A stretch of 64,000 bases of DNA from Aphanomyces cochlioides (taxonomy: Eukaryota > Oomycota > Saprolegniomycetes > Saprolegniales > Verrucalvaceae): NCBI GenBank assembly GCA_019828595.1, contig JAHQRK010000009.1, forward strand, positions 1,550,001-1,614,000. The letters run 5' to 3'. Of the stretch, positions 1 through 12,590 are shown piece by piece. The position numbers and the translations under genes are program-made. The notes beneath the pieces are model-generated. The model searched no databases. It was not told the origin of the DNA and saw only the letters and a program-made list of their open reading frames with translations. How positions within the stretch are numbered: position 1 is the first letter of the stretch; each line of letters opens with the position of its first letter.

Positions 1-3000
1 TTGGACAACTTTGCGGCCAAGGTCGAACGGCTTGCACCACTTGAGCTTGCCGTGGAGGCGCCGCAAGAAGTCCGAGTAGGCCAAGACCATGGAGGACGCC
101 GTGTGCTTGGAGACGACGCTCTGGAACGACCGCCCGATGCTTTTCGCGATGGACGGCGCGTACGGCGGCGCTTGTTGCATGACGCGGAGCACGGCGCGTT
201 TCGTGAGCGTTCCTTTCACAAGAAGCCCTTGACGGACATAGTCTTCCGCGAGAGGATGCCATTCCGTCACGACGACGTGCGCGGCTTGGTGCATGTCGTC
301 GCGGGCGCTTTGCGAGAGCGTCGCGACGGAGAAATGCTTGGAGAGGAGGCCGAGGATGTCGACTTGGAGGAGGAATTCATGGTCCCGCGACTCGAAATCC
401 AAACTCCACGCCGCGATCAAGCTCTGCTGGAGGACGAGCGACGACTTGGAGCTGCTCGTCTTGGCCAAGAGCTGCGCGAGGAACGCGTACAAGTCGATGA
501 AGGCGTCTTGGACTTGGTCGAGCACGGGCCGATTGCATCCTTCGAGCCCTTTCAAGTAGTGATGGCGCACCGTCGGACGGAAGGAACCTTCGAGCGGCTC
601 TTGATACGTCTCTCGAGACAAGCGCTCTTCCTCCGTGAAGCCGCGCAGCGCGGGACGAAGGAAGAGGAGCGCGCTGTACCGCGCCGTGTCGAACGACATG
701 CAGTTCAAGATGGCTTTCATCGCTTCCAAGCCGTAGATGCGCGATTCCGACCGAGCGTAGCGCCGCTCCAGCAAGGCGTTGAGAATGTCTGGCGGCGCGC
801 CGACGCCATTGCGGACATAGAGATCGCACGCGCGCAACATGGCGCTCAAGTAGCGGTGGTCGTCTTGGACATCTTGGTCTTCTGTCGCGTCGGACTTGCC
901 GCGCGTTCGCCATTTATGCTGCGCTTGAAGCACCTGGACGAGTCCATTCCACTTGCTGCGATCGCTTTCGCTCAGACTCTTCCATCGCTCGACCATCGGC
1001 TGCAGCGACGGCAGCGGCGGCGTCTCGGCGCTCCACTTGTCGGCTAAATTCGACAGCGCGAGATGCGACGACCGGTTCGTTTCCTCGATCGGCGGCTCCA
1101 AATTGCAAAGGAACGCCGCGCGCATGTGCACTTGGTCGAGAAAGGCATGGAACGACTGCGGCAGCGTCAACTTTTGCTCCCATCCCTACAAAAAACATCG
1201 CCGTCACGAGCGCCATCGAGAGCGCCGCGTACCGTCAACTTGGCGGCAGCTTCCTCGCCACCCGCTGCGTCTTCCTTGGAGCGGTATTCATGCTTGGAAC
1301 GGATGAGCCAGTGGCGGAGCATCAAGATGTATTTCCAAACTTGCGCCATGTCGTGCGACGGCTCCAACGTCATTTCCTGCGACTCGATGACCGCCTTGGC
1401 TTCATGGAGGACGTGCGGCGGCGCATGTTTGATCAGCGCGGCGCACATCGTGGTCTCGACTTGCGGATATGTTTCCTGGCGCCGCCACATCCACGTGTCT
1501 GGCAATTTCGTCTCGAGCCACTGGACGAGCCGCGGCGCGACCGTCGGCAGCGCATTGCAAAACTCGGCGTCGAGGAGCGGATTGAGCGCCGCGGACTTGC
1601 GTTTCTGGACAAACGGCGCGGATTTCTCGTTCGTGATGTTGTATCTTGCGTTCTGGAACGATCCTTCCTTGCGCAGCGCGGCAGACCACGTCGGGAGCGC
1701 TGTGTGTGCCGCCATGGGCAACGGCGGCTCTGTCGGACCGCCGCTGAGGAGTTTTGACTGAAGCCATGGCTGCAGTTCCTCCTCGACGCCGTCAATCGGC
1801 GGGCCGGAAATGATCGTGCCGGCGAATCGACCCGCGAGCGACGCCGTCGTGTTGAGCACGTCCAAAAGCCAGTGGAGCTGTAGTGTCGACTTGGCCAAGC
1901 CGCCCGGTCGGATGTCCACGACGTCGTACATGCCGTAGACGCTCACGGCGGGGACGCAAGCGAGCGGAAGATGCATCGCAAGCGCGCCGACGACGCGGCC
2001 ATTGTGGGAAAAAACCACGCGGTGACGGTCGTAGTCGATGCACATAGCGAGGATATCCCCCGCGTGGACGACAACTTTGTCGGCGCCGTCGAGGGGAACG
2101 CGCAGCCCTTGATTCCACACGCATCCGATCGCGGGCATGTAGCCGACGCTGTGCGCCGTGTGGCCGAGGAAGTCGTTGGACGTCTGGAGGCCCGAGAGAT
2201 TGCATTCAAAGCCAATGCAGACGTGACCAGAGACGCCGCCGCCGACGCGACTGCTCTTGACGATGAATTCAATCACGTGGACGCCGCTCGTGATGGCCGA
2301 CGCGCACCAGATCGTCCGCCAGAGTCCCGTTTCGCCCATGACAGTCAGCGTGTTGCCCAAGTGGCCGATCGCAATGGACGCCGCCTTGCGCTTGCCATTA
2401 AACTTGAGCGTCTGGAGACCATCCATGGGCGCAATCGCCGGCGGCGTGTCCATTGGATTGTCCTCCTCGACGAGGAATGTCGGCACGCCGTACGCGGCCC
2501 CCGTGAGATTCTGCGAGTTGGGAAAGCCCGTCGACCCGGACGCGTAGCAGTCGCGGAGGATCTTGATGAACGACGTGTCGTACTCCTCGTCGGGAAGGTT
2601 CTCCTTCTTGTACCAAGGATCGCCGCCGTTGGCAAATTCCTGCGTCGTGAGGCGGTACAGCTTGCCGTGGCTCAACCGCAGCGGCGTCGTCAAGTACTCA
2701 AAGACGTAGCCCATGGCGTCGCACGGAGAGAGCGGACCGACCGTGACGGTGCCGAGGAGAGCTTGCGACGCTTCATCCCACAGGCGGATCGTGTGCTTGT
2801 GGAGCAACTTGCCGCCGTTCCGACTCGGATTCACGGACCGACCGAGCGCGACGAGCGTGAACGACGCCATGGCTTCGAATTGAAACCCAATTTGGCCTTC
2901 AAAGTGATCCTTCTCGCCCGTGTAGAGCTTGGAGAAGACGTTGTAGAGCTGCTTCTGCACGCGTCGTGGACTCTTGTCCACTTGCCACTTGCCAACGTCG

Positions 3001-6000
3001 TCGACTTCCATCGCATACGACGCCAAGCGGCGATCCAAAGCCAAGAGCCGCCGCTCGGATTTCCGCACGACCTCCGACTGACCACAGACGACGTCGAGGA
3101 TGCGCAGCACCATTGCAATCTTGGGAAGGAGCGGTCGAATGAGCCAAGTCTGGCGGCGGAGCAGACACAAGCCAGAGACGAACGGCGGCAAAAGAGCTTG
3201 GAGGAACGGCGACAGCTCTGCGGCCGCCTGGTCTTCTCCAACGTCGCCGCTGTCGAGGCTCTTTTCCATGGACTGGCGCGCCGTGGATAGAAGCAGTTCG
3301 CTGTACCGCATCGTCATGTCTTGGATCACAACGCGGTGCGCGTCGTTGGGCGCTTGCGTCGACTCGATGGCTTGGGAGAGCAAGAAGAACTGAAAGGTTT
3401 GGATGCAAGCGAGCGCGTCCTTCTCGAGCTCTGGCGACGACGGCGGGCATGTGAGTAGATGCTTCATGATTTCTTGGACTTGCGAGCTGTGGAGGCGGTC
3501 AGGCACGACGGGGAAGAAGGTCAAGACGCCCATTTCGCCGGGCAGAGCAAGGAGAGACAGCAGTCGCGACAAGATCACATGCCGCGCACTCGACGGCGAG
3601 AATCGATCCTGGGAATAGCTCCGTAGCAGCGTCAAGAGCAGCGACGTGCGGTCGGACGACGCCGGGTAGAGCAATCCGAGCCCATGGATGAGCGTCTGCG
3701 CCGCAGTCGTCTGGAGAGACAAGAGCGGCAGCGCCACTTTCGGCATCCACGCCTTGGACTTGGCGGGCGACATGGGATTCGACACGTGAACATGCGCGAG
3801 GCTTTCCAAGAGCGTACGGATGTTCTGGACGGCGCTGGCGTCGATCGCGTCCATTGCGCTGCTCGTCTCAAACATGTTGAGCAGTCGGAGCTGACGGCCG
3901 AGGCATTCAAGCAAGAGCTGACAGCGATAGAGCGCCAGCGCGTGGCGCCGCGACGACGGCGGGAACTGCGGGAGCATCACGAGATGCATCTCAATCATCG
4001 CCGTCAAGCATTCCAGCGTCAGCGGATGGGGCTGGAAGCAGTACGCCTCTTCAAATTGGACTTGATACGGCGGCGACTCGAGCAGAATCGTCGCGAGACG
4101 ATGGCCAGCGGCGACGATTGCCGTCGCGACTTCATCCAGAGCATCTCGCGCTTGGTTCAAGTCCTCCAGCGTCGTCAGGAGCTTCAAGTCATCGTCTTCG
4201 TCCTCTTGGCTCGGTGTCTTGGTCGCTCCAGCTGCTTCTGGAGATGTTGGAGAGGATGGAGAGGGAGGATGCACTGCCGCGCAGACGGCGCAAGAGGCAG
4301 CGACGCCCTTGTTGACAAACAAACACGAAGGACAGCTCCAGTCGTCGATCAAAGTACCGTACGGATCGACCCAGATCGCATGCGCGCCGTGGTTGGAGCC
4401 ACTGCAGCTCACACGCAGCTCAATCATGCGCACGCCCGCGAGCGACACGTCGAACGCCTCGACCTGCGTCGTGGTCGTGACTGATTTGGACTTCCACAGC
4501 ACGGCGGCGTCTCCGACGATGGAAAAGACGACCGAGATGCCGCGCTGCGCCAATGTTTCGTTGGAGACGTCATCGTTGAGCGCGACTTGGCCCGTGAGAT
4601 TGGCGTACGCTTTGCCAAGATCAAACGACACGTACGCTTCTCCTCGCGCCGGTGGATGCGTCGAGATGGAGCGCTGCTTGGCTTCGCCACTGACGCTGAT
4701 GGTGCTCGTGGACGCCGCTGTCGCTTGATTGTTGCCTTCCGTCGACGATGCTTCGCCGGAATACCCGAGGAGATTGCCGCGACCAAGGCGACCGTGGCCG
4801 ACGCTGTGCTCGTATTCGGGGAGCGTCGAGAGGTAGATGGGATCGTTCGGCGTCGACAGCGACTGCGAAATCGCGCCCCATTTGTGCAGACTCAGCAGCG
4901 TGATGACCTTGCCAGAGCCGTAGAACGACACGGCAGGATAGACTTCATGTCCCGACAAGTCGGTGAAGACGACGCCGTACTCTGTCGAGTTGATCGTGTA
5001 CGCCATCGTGCCTGCGGTCATGTCGACGTCGATCTGGACGATGTCGCCGGGATGGACTTTGCCGATCGACCGACTGAGTTTGTGCCCGCGCGCGTAGAGA
5101 TTGCCGTTGTAGCCGCGCAGCATCCACAGACTCGGCGAGGAATCGTATCCGCTGACAGTCACGGGGACGATCGCAGCGCCAAAGCACGTCATCTCGTCGT
5201 CCACTGTGTCGGTGTCGAGGCGGAACTTCCACGACGCTTTGCCGGACGCTATCGGCGCATTGACGATCGCGTGCTGGTAGCTTGTCTCGCGCGTCCGAAC
5301 GGTCTGGCCGCCGTCTTCGACTGTCGTCCCTGCGGAACAAAGCGTCGCTTCAAACCCCGCGCGGACTTTGCGCGATTCTGCCGCAGGACGAGCGACGAGG
5401 ATACGCTCTCGTTCTGTGGATTCATGCTCTTCAAGAGCTGCCACGAGCGCCGCGCCTTCATGGACAAGCGTGCGCTCAATCTTCGTGGAAGGGTTCGTGA
5501 TGGAGAGCAAGAGCTCGACAAAGCGAAGCAGAGCCGCCAGTGATCCTGTCGCTAAAACCCAAGCTTTGAGCGCGCCAATGCCTTCCATGGCGAGCGAGTC
5601 GTTCGTGGCGAGCGTCGCTCCTCGCACGAGCCAGGACTCGACGTCGTGCATGACTTGCTGGGGAGAAAACGTCGCCTCGATGGGCGAGAAGAGCCGCACG
5701 TGGACTAACCCGTACGTCGCGTCTTTGTTGGTCGCGGGAATACCCGACATGACGAGTCGAACTTGCTGCCAATGCGCGATCGCAGGAAACATCATGCGAT
5801 CTGGTAGCGGAAGTCCCGGGCGGCTTGTAAATTCCTTGACGACGACAAATTCATTGCCGCTCGTGCGGGTCTTGGCTTGAATGACTAGCGTCGTCGGCTG
5901 ACTGGTGCCGAACCAAACGAGCTGCAGGGATGTCAACGGCGGCAGGGGCGTCGTCGACGAGTCTTTGGCCGAGATGGAGAAGAAGACCATGCCGGGACGA

Positions 6001-6896
6001 GCGGTGGTCAGCCAGTACGTCGACTCGGATCCGTCGACAACCAAAGACGGCGCATGCAATGGAGCTGCATGCGTCGCATCGATGAGATTTTGTTCAATCG
6101 CGACTTCTTGCTCGGGCGCTCGTTGCTCGGGACTCCAGTAGGAGAAGAGAGACAGCGGTGGAAAGTTGGTCAGCATGCGCGCCATCTCTTGAAATGGCTC
6201 GAGTGCGTTCTCTTGGTCAATGTCAAAGAAAGTCAGCAGTGTCGAGAGCGCTCGGATCGCGACGTGATGCAATTCCACATGCGGCGCTGCGTCGGATAGA
6301 ATGCGTGGAAGGCGTTGGACACGCACCGACTTCATCATGGCGGAAACGATCTTGGCGCTGTGGAAAATGACCGCAAAGCGGCGTTCCAAGACATATGTGA
6401 ACGTCGGCGTCGACAAGCCGTCAATGAGGAGCTCTTCAAGAGTCCGGACGAGCGACTTGTCTTTGTCGGAAGAGTCTAGGAGCCCCGCTGAGTTCATACT
6501 CAAGTGGTCTTCAACGTTCTGTCGGCATTTCATCCGGCGTTGCGGATGCATGCGATGCTCCGTGGGCAAGTCGCCAAAGTAATTTTCGCCGCAGATGAGG
6601 CCGCGCACGAATGTGTCATTGAGGAGGTTTCCCTGCAAGTGCGCGAGGAATTCGTCGCTCTTCAAGTACTCGTCCCAGCTGGCAATGGCCGAGTACTGCA
6701 ACGGTGCAAAGCAGACCGCACAGCTGCGCGCTTTGCCAGCATGAAGGATGGCAGGTTTGGGCATCCATCCTTCCTCATGGACGACGGGGAGCAACTCCAA
6801 GTCTCTCCGCGTCTCTCGCTGTGGATCTTCTACAGGAACTGGCGGGAGTGGCGCGCCAGACATGTTGATTTGGAAAGTTTCCACGCGAAACGACAT
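1..6896 (-). CDS. Giant SPRY / discoidin-like / RanBP2 zinc-finger protein, C-terminus beyond the left edge
   Basis: Exon 1 runs 6896-1233 and exon 2 from 1185 through the left edge, joined by a 47-bp intron (1186-1232, GTACGC...TGTAG) that restores the frame. I start at ATG 6896; an in-frame ATG 11 codons later is also possible. Visible over more than 2200 residues: a Cys-rich start (CAVCF), an F5/8 (discoidin)-like segment near residues 280-420 (DGSESTYW ... WQQVRLVMSG), a SPRY domain near 530-680, a RanBP2-type finger near 850-880 (DWSCPSC ... CAVC) and a second SPRY near 1515-1670. The rest is leucine-rich and helical. This combination recalls very large HERC/HECT-type E3 ligases, but no HECT domain lies inside the window, so ubiquitin ligase activity is inference. 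The long open frames on the opposite strand here are mirror images of its GC-rich codons. Confidence 0.85.
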
Positions 6897-6974
6897 GAGA
6901 TCTTTCAAGATATGGATTCGAAAATTGAGTGGCACCGCGATGACAAGATGGAGACAAGGGAAGGAACGACGTTC

Positions 6975-9506
6975 TTAGTTTGATTGATCAGCATATCGAA
7001 TGAACTTGGTTCGGTCGGCATTCCACTCGCCGAGTTTCTTCTTTGGCTCCGCGGCGTCCTTGTTGTACGTGACGTTGACCAAACCCTCCTCGACCAACTC
7101 AAGTACTTGTTCCTTGAGCTCGAGCGCCGTCGATTGCTGCTTGAATGTCTCGGGGAAGCGGAACGATAGCCACAGGTAGACGTCAATGATCTTGGCTTTG
7201 ATTTCAATGTCTCGTAGCGCGGCTTCGTTCTTTGGCGACATCTACACGACGCCATGACATGAAGTTCTCCGACAGTGTTACATACCTTGGGCAAGAAGAT
7301 ATCCAACGGAACTTCCTTGCCATTCGCATGAGCAGTGACGTACTCGACAAAGATGCGTTTTGCCAATGGATTGCGCAAGTTGGTCGGGGCCATACAGAAG
7401 GTGAAGCGCTCCGACAAGTCCATGGGAATGTGCGCGATCAACGACGCGGCCTCCTTGATGTCGGCAAACTTACACATGAAGAAACCACCGTCCAGCCTTG
7501 CGAGCGAGACATATTTGTCCTAGGCACAAGTCAAACGACCATCTTCCATCTCGTCAAGGTACCAAGAGGACACCCAAGTCAGTAATGCCTGGCATTTGCT
7601 TCGCAAACTCCACCATCTACATGCACGTCCAGCTCTGGAGCCGCTCCCGCTTGAAGATTCTCACCTGTTCGGACGATGGAAAGAGCCCAGCTGCCTTGAG
7701 TTCACGCGGAGGTTCATGGTACGAGTCCTTCAAGTACTTCATGTCATTTTGGTTGAGTGTCGTGGCGAGGCCATAGGCGTAGTCACTCCCTGATCGCCCC
7801 GCTCGACCTGCTATCTGCTTGATCTACTCCATGACTTAGCATTGCGTCGGGACTGAAGAATGGATTACCAATGACGGCGTGATATCCACCATGTCGGCGC
7901 CATCGAACTTGAGCACACTGTCGAGGATAATGCGACCAATGTTGAGATTGAGCCCCATGCCGATCGCATCCGAGGCAACCAAGACGTCGAAGCCTACGAC
8001 CATGCCGTCAGGACATCACCAGAGATGACCGACGGACCATTGTCAGGCTCGTTGAAGAGCCGCGCTTGTTGCGACCGCGTTTCAGGAGGCAACTGGCCAT
8101 AGATGATGCAGCAGCGCATGCCCGTGGCGATTTCAATCTCGCGTTTGATCTAATGCAAGCTCATGAGCTCAAGGATCCAACGACGCGACTACCTGAAAGA
8201 TGCGACGGCGTGAAAAGCCAACGATGCAGTCGCCTTTGCGCACTTGACTGTACGACGTCAGCGGCGTTGCGTCAATGTTGAGCGGACTGCGGCGCTCATA
8301 AGTTTTCAATTCAAAGTCGTCGCCGCCGACTTGCGCAAAGTTTTTCACCTACAGACTATCGTGAGGATGCATGGGCTGGTCATGATGACAGACCAATTCG
8401 ACGGCTTCCATGGAGCCGCAGACGTGGATTTCCTTGGCTTGCAGACATGACAGAGCTCTAAACACGGCCAATCTCATGAGTTGAATCCCTCCTTGGAGGA
8501 TGTACCGTGTCCAAGCCCATCCGCGTTCAGGATCACCGATCATTTGAATCTCGTCGACGACGGCAACGTCGTAAGGCGTCGTGGAGCTGCACATTTCCAC
8601 CGTGCACGAGACGTGCGTTGCAAGGGGAATTTCACGCTTCTCTTCGCCCGTGATGAGAGAACAGTAGACGCCATCCATGTTGAGTGTTTCGTAGATTTCA
8701 AGCGCGAGAAGACGGAGAGGACCACAGTAGAGCCCGCCGTTTTCAGCTTGCTTGAGGCGCTGCAAGGCTTCGTATGTCTTGCCGCTGTTCGTTGGACCTG
8801 CGTGGTAAATGATCTTGCGCTTCATAGCATGAGCTTTGGGAAACCAAGTGTGAGGAAGACGCAAGTCGGTGATTTCCTGGAGAGAGACCATTGCGTCCGA
8901 CGCAGTCGTGATGAAGTTGTTTTCTTTGGCAAAATTCAAGAAGAGGGGGTAAAGCACGATCGGCGCTGGGTTCTTCTTGATTGTCTAGATCATTCTGCAT
9001 TGATCTGTGTGTTTCCTGAGGATAGATAGCACCTCTGCGAAGTCGTACATCTCAGTCGTGTCGCGAAAATGTCTGTCAGGGTGAGAGAGGAGCGAACGAC
9101 GAAAGTGTGTCGTGGCTGGACCCCATTCCTGGTCGTTCAAGCCTGCAGCCGCGGCCATGGCTTTGATTTCAAAGTTACGACCAAAGGCTTTCAGTCGTCG
9201 CTCAAGGATCTTTCTATCTGTGTTCGTCCATGAAGACTCTATCAGCCTGCGTCAGTCGCGAGTTCATGAAACACAGCACGTACCAACGCCAAATCCATCC
9301 GTCGAGAAGTTGCGAACATTGACGACACCTTGGCTCCACGAGATTCGACTGGGCATTGCAAAAGACCTCAGCGGGTTGGGATTCATCTGTACAGAGCCAT
9401 AACTATTGAGAAAATGCCCAATCGACGATGCTGCGGTTTTACTCGTCCGCTGGCGGAGCGCAGTCGGCGCGCGCTTCCACGCCAAGACCGTCGCGCTGCG
9501 CAACAT
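6975..9506 (-). CDS. SUPV3L1: Mitochondrial ATP-dependent RNA helicase SUV3
   Basis: About eleven exons with roughly ten introns of 43-48 bp (for example WTR|AL, EL|VKN, IFQ|IKRE, PSL|IKQ, LPK|MSPK). It is a Ski2-like DExH helicase that unwinds RNA for the mitochondrial degradosome. Evidence: an Arg-rich N-terminus fitting a mitochondrial presequence, Walker A GPTNSGKT, motif II DEIQ, the motif V region ASDAIGMGLNLN, motif VI QIAGRAGR, and the family's C-terminal domain ending in a YLWLSFRFPETF segment. The start ATG at 9506 faces METTL4 across a 158-bp spacer. The stop is 78 bp from the next gene's chosen start. It looks intact: every splice I tried restores the family pattern. The short exons break it into several apparently separate open frames, which should be read as one gene. 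Confidence 0.93.
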
Positions 9507-9664
9507 CGAGTTCCAATGAATGATTTGGTGGAGTTGAACATTCTATCCGTATAATTCCCTGATTATCCGGAAGGAAGAGGAACTGTTTAAAACAAGTTGT
9601 ATTGATTACTGTTTTAAACTCTGATATTCAATACTCCAAATATATATTCATAGAGGTATATCTA
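9507..9664. promoter_or_regulatory. Bidirectional spacer between SUPV3L1 and METTL4
   Basis: This 158-bp AT-rich spacer separates the two divergent start codons and must hold both promoters. It contains a perfect 10-bp inverted repeat, GTTTAAAACA (9585-9594) and TGTTTTAAAC (9610-9619), separated by 15 bp. No TATA box is obvious. The function of the repeat is unknown. Confidence 0.5.
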
Positions 9665-10636
9665 ATGGAGCATGCCAAGGTCGAAGTGATCAACCACATT
9701 GAACGCATCAATGCATACTACACAGGCTTCCGTCTCGCTCCATCAAGCGTCCATATTCCAGCAGCTCCATACGTTAAAACTTCGGTGAACCCAAAGAAGC
9801 GTAAGCGAAAGCAGATTCCAGTGACTGTGAAGTTGCCTCCTAAGGAGCTGTTGGCTGAGCTGGAGCTGGCACGAGAGCATTGTCAACATGACATCACGAG
9901 TTCAATTCCTTCGTACATCTTATGCGCGCAGAAGATCCCATTCAGCAACATGGACGTAGAATTTAATGCGTTGAACGAAGTTTACAGCAATCATACGGAC
10001 CAAGACGATGTGTTTGAATACAAGAAGACTCTCTTCATCCTGCCCAGACACTCGGCGTTTTTTCTTGGAGACGTATTCAGGATGCCACGACTGCCCAACA
10101 ACTTTCGCTTTATTGCCATGGATCCACCATGGGAAAACAAAACTGTCTCCAGAGGTGCAACGTACAAGACAATGCCCCATACACAGTTGAGCAAAATCGA
10201 TGTGCCATCACTTGCCCATCCTGATGGTTGCCTCTTGGCGATTTGGGTCACCAACAAACCCTCGTATACTTCGTACATCGTGGATGAACTGCTGCCAAAT
10301 TGGGGGTTTTCATATGCTCAAACATGGCATTGGCTCAAAGTCAGTGCGGATGGAAACACCGTCACACCACTCCAGTCGATGCACAAGCTTCCATTCGAAA
10401 GGGTCATCTTGGCCACGCGAGGCAACATGGCTGCGTCTATTGATCCGAAGATATTTGTGAGCATACCACTACGTCATTCGTGGAAGCCGCCGTTGGAGCC
10501 TTTTCTATCCGATCTCGTTCACGACAAGGACGCCAAGTTGGAAATCTTTGCACGGGAATTGCGCCACAATTGGACGAGTGTGGGGAACGAAGTTTTGAAA
10601 TTTCAGGACATATCGTACTTTGAATTGAAGGAATAG
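9665..10636 (+). CDS. METTL4: MT-A70 family adenine N6-methyltransferase, METTL4 type
   Basis: A single exon of 323 codons. It has the catalytic DPPW box followed by ENK, a Rossmann-type core, and the downstream WVTNKPSY and FERVILATRG segments of the METTL4 branch of MT-A70 proteins. Family members methylate adenine N6 in DNA (6mA) or in U2 snRNA (m6Am) using S-adenosylmethionine; which substrate applies cannot be read from sequence. The N-terminal third has a basic patch (KKRKRKQ) that could be a nuclear signal. I chose ATG 9665 because the open frame upstream has no other ATG. The stop (10634-10636) is 3 bp from the RAD17 stop on the other strand. Confidence 0.9.
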   Translation: MEHAKVEVINHIERINAYYTGFRLAPSSVHIPAAPYVKTSVNPKKRKRKQIPVTVKLPPKELLAELELAREHCQHDITSSIPSYILCAQKIPFSNMDVEFNALNEVYSNHTDQDDVFEYKKTLFILPRHSAFFLGDVFRMPRLPNNFRFIAMDPPWENKTVSRGATYKTMPHTQLSKIDVPSLAHPDGCLLAIWVTNKPSYTSYIVDELLPNWGFSYAQTWHWLKVSADGNTVTPLQSMHKLPFERVILATRGNMAASIDPKIFVSIPLRHSWKPPLEPFLSDLVHDKDAKLEIFARELRHNWTSVGNEVLKFQDISYFELKE

Positions 10637-10639
10637 CAG

Positions 10640-12590
10640 TTAGTCACTATCAACGATTTCGTCTTCAGTTTCGACATGGTCAACTGTGGTTTGATTTTGC
10701 TGCCCTGGTGTCTTCAGCCAGCGTTCATATGACCTGACGTCCTTGTACCATGATGATTCTGTTCAGGTGTTGTTAGCAAAATATACCCTAAGACTCGAAA
10801 TACCTGGTTTTTTTGCGCCATCATCGGCATCGTCGCGAAACTTTCCGAACTGCGATCGAACTAACGGTCGAAACGCAGATGGGGCCGGGTGTATGTTCGT
10901 CACATAGATCGTTCTCTCGAGGATTGCTTGGGCAATGTGCTGGGAGCGCTCGAAGTACTAGTCCAAAATGAATCGAAGGTTGTAATTGAGCATTCTACGC
11001 TTGAGTTGGAGCGATCATGGTAGACGCTGTGTAGCAGTGTGTCGGTCAAACTGAATAAGTCCAGGGCTTCTCCCAGATCTTCAATTTCTGTAAAGCAACC
11101 CGCACAATTTTGATGCACTGTAGCAAGTATACGCGTCGTGTCCATGTTGCATTGACGCAGTGGATTGTCATCAGCAATTTCTGTGCTTCCGTCAGTCAAG
11201 AGATTAGTGGAGAAGTCTCTTTACCCTTGCGATGTAGTAATTTTCCAATGAGGTGGAAATCCGACATGAAGGGGTCTCGACTGCCTCCTTTTTGCTGAAA
11301 TTGGAGCATGTTGATGGCATGTCGAATGTCACCGTGACTTTGCTCCACGATGTGAGATACGTCTTGTGAAGATAAAGCAATACGCTCTCTTTTGGCAATT
11401 TGGGCCAAGTACTTCTTCATCATGCCTTTCACGAAGTCAAGGCGGACACATCCTCATGTCTATACCTGGTGCAATCGGGTTACAGTGGATGATGTGTACA
11501 AGTGGAGAGTACACAACTTCAGTTGAAAACTCTTTGGCCAGCATCGCAGGTGTAACCTTGCCTTCGTGGACATCGCTGTATACAATCACAATTGGGGCCA
11601 CATGATCTCTAGCAATGAGCCGATTTTGCAAAAGCCGCTGGAATTCAAGTCGATGGTTTGTCTGAAAGGATGGCCACTCTTCAATTAGAATCAAGTGGGA
11701 TGAGCGTAGGTTAGATTCACGAAAGCTCAGCGACCTGTATCGTTGACTTCGTTCCAGAAATGCCACGAAATCGTCCATCGCAGACGTTCCATTCTTGTGC
11801 TGAGAAACGCCGCTGTTGTCTTTCCATTCGTGGACATCCATGCCCAATTTAGATGCTAATGACCGCACCATCGTCGACTTGCCAGTGCCAGGTGGGCCAC
11901 AGAGGAAGAGTATCCTCTGGCGGTTGCCGTGATGCGTAAACCAATCGCTCAGTTCTTGGGATTTCTTCGGATGGACACACAGATCGACCATTCCATTTGG
12001 TCGGTATTTGTCGTTCCACAGAGACGTCGATACTGCTTCCCCAGTGGACTGAGAATTCGAAGATCGTTGTGAAGGCATCGCTTCATCATCACTGCTGTCG
12101 ATTGTTTCGGTCGCAGCTTTCTCACTGCGGCTTGCTTTTCTTTGAACCAATTGACGAGAGCGTAGCGTATCGCAAAGACAACACTTGAAGCCGGGTTTGT
12201 CATTGATATACGTGCAAGTTTGGCATGTCCATGGACAGTCATCACCAGGAGGTTGCTTGAGGGCTTTGCCGTGTCGTTTTTTCTGCTTCTCGTCTCCACC
12301 TGTTATTTTAGCGTTTGCCGGTGGATGGCGAGTTGCATCACACAACTCACACATGTGATTCTTGTCTGGGTTCAAAAATGTGCATCTTGGACAGCTCCAC
12401 TGCGTCGCTTCTGTCCTTGGCTCATCTTCGTCGGCCGAAGCGTTTCGGTGATGGATCAATCGCTTTCTCTTGCGCTTTTGAATCTTGTATTCTTCGTCTG
12501 ACGTTGTATCCGAGAGCATCTCATCTACCTACAAGCACCGCATCTTCTGGTCCAATTCTTGTCTTGATGTCGTCGTACCTTCTGGTTCAT
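10640..12590 (-). CDS. RAD17: RAD17 checkpoint clamp loader with two RanBP2-type zinc fingers
   Basis: RAD17 with RFC2-5 loads the 9-1-1 clamp at DNA damage. A 12-nt first exon (12579-12590) splices over a 50-bp intron (12529-12578) to the main exon, whose AAA core shows Walker A GPPGTGKST, a Walker B-like LILIEEW, and the RAD17 landmark NDKYRP ... HPKKSQEL. Further exons, joined by introns of about 30-45 bp, give GDIRHAINMLQF, the ENY/FxDIED-like HQNCAGCFTEIEDLGEA segment, the C-terminal AFRPL motif and an acidic tail (VETEDEIVDSD). Before the AAA domain are two W-x-C-x2-C-x10-C-x2-C fingers of RanBP2/NZF type, which I do not know from standard RAD17. It is divergent from the E2F gene. Exon limits near 11000 are less certain. 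Confidence 0.88.

Noticed and set aside
1..3290. Long plus-strand frames (1-1047, 1971-3290)
   Set aside because: They mirror the minus-strand giant gene. Their proteins are Arg/Val/Asp-rich without motifs, while the minus frame has domains and a clean intron.
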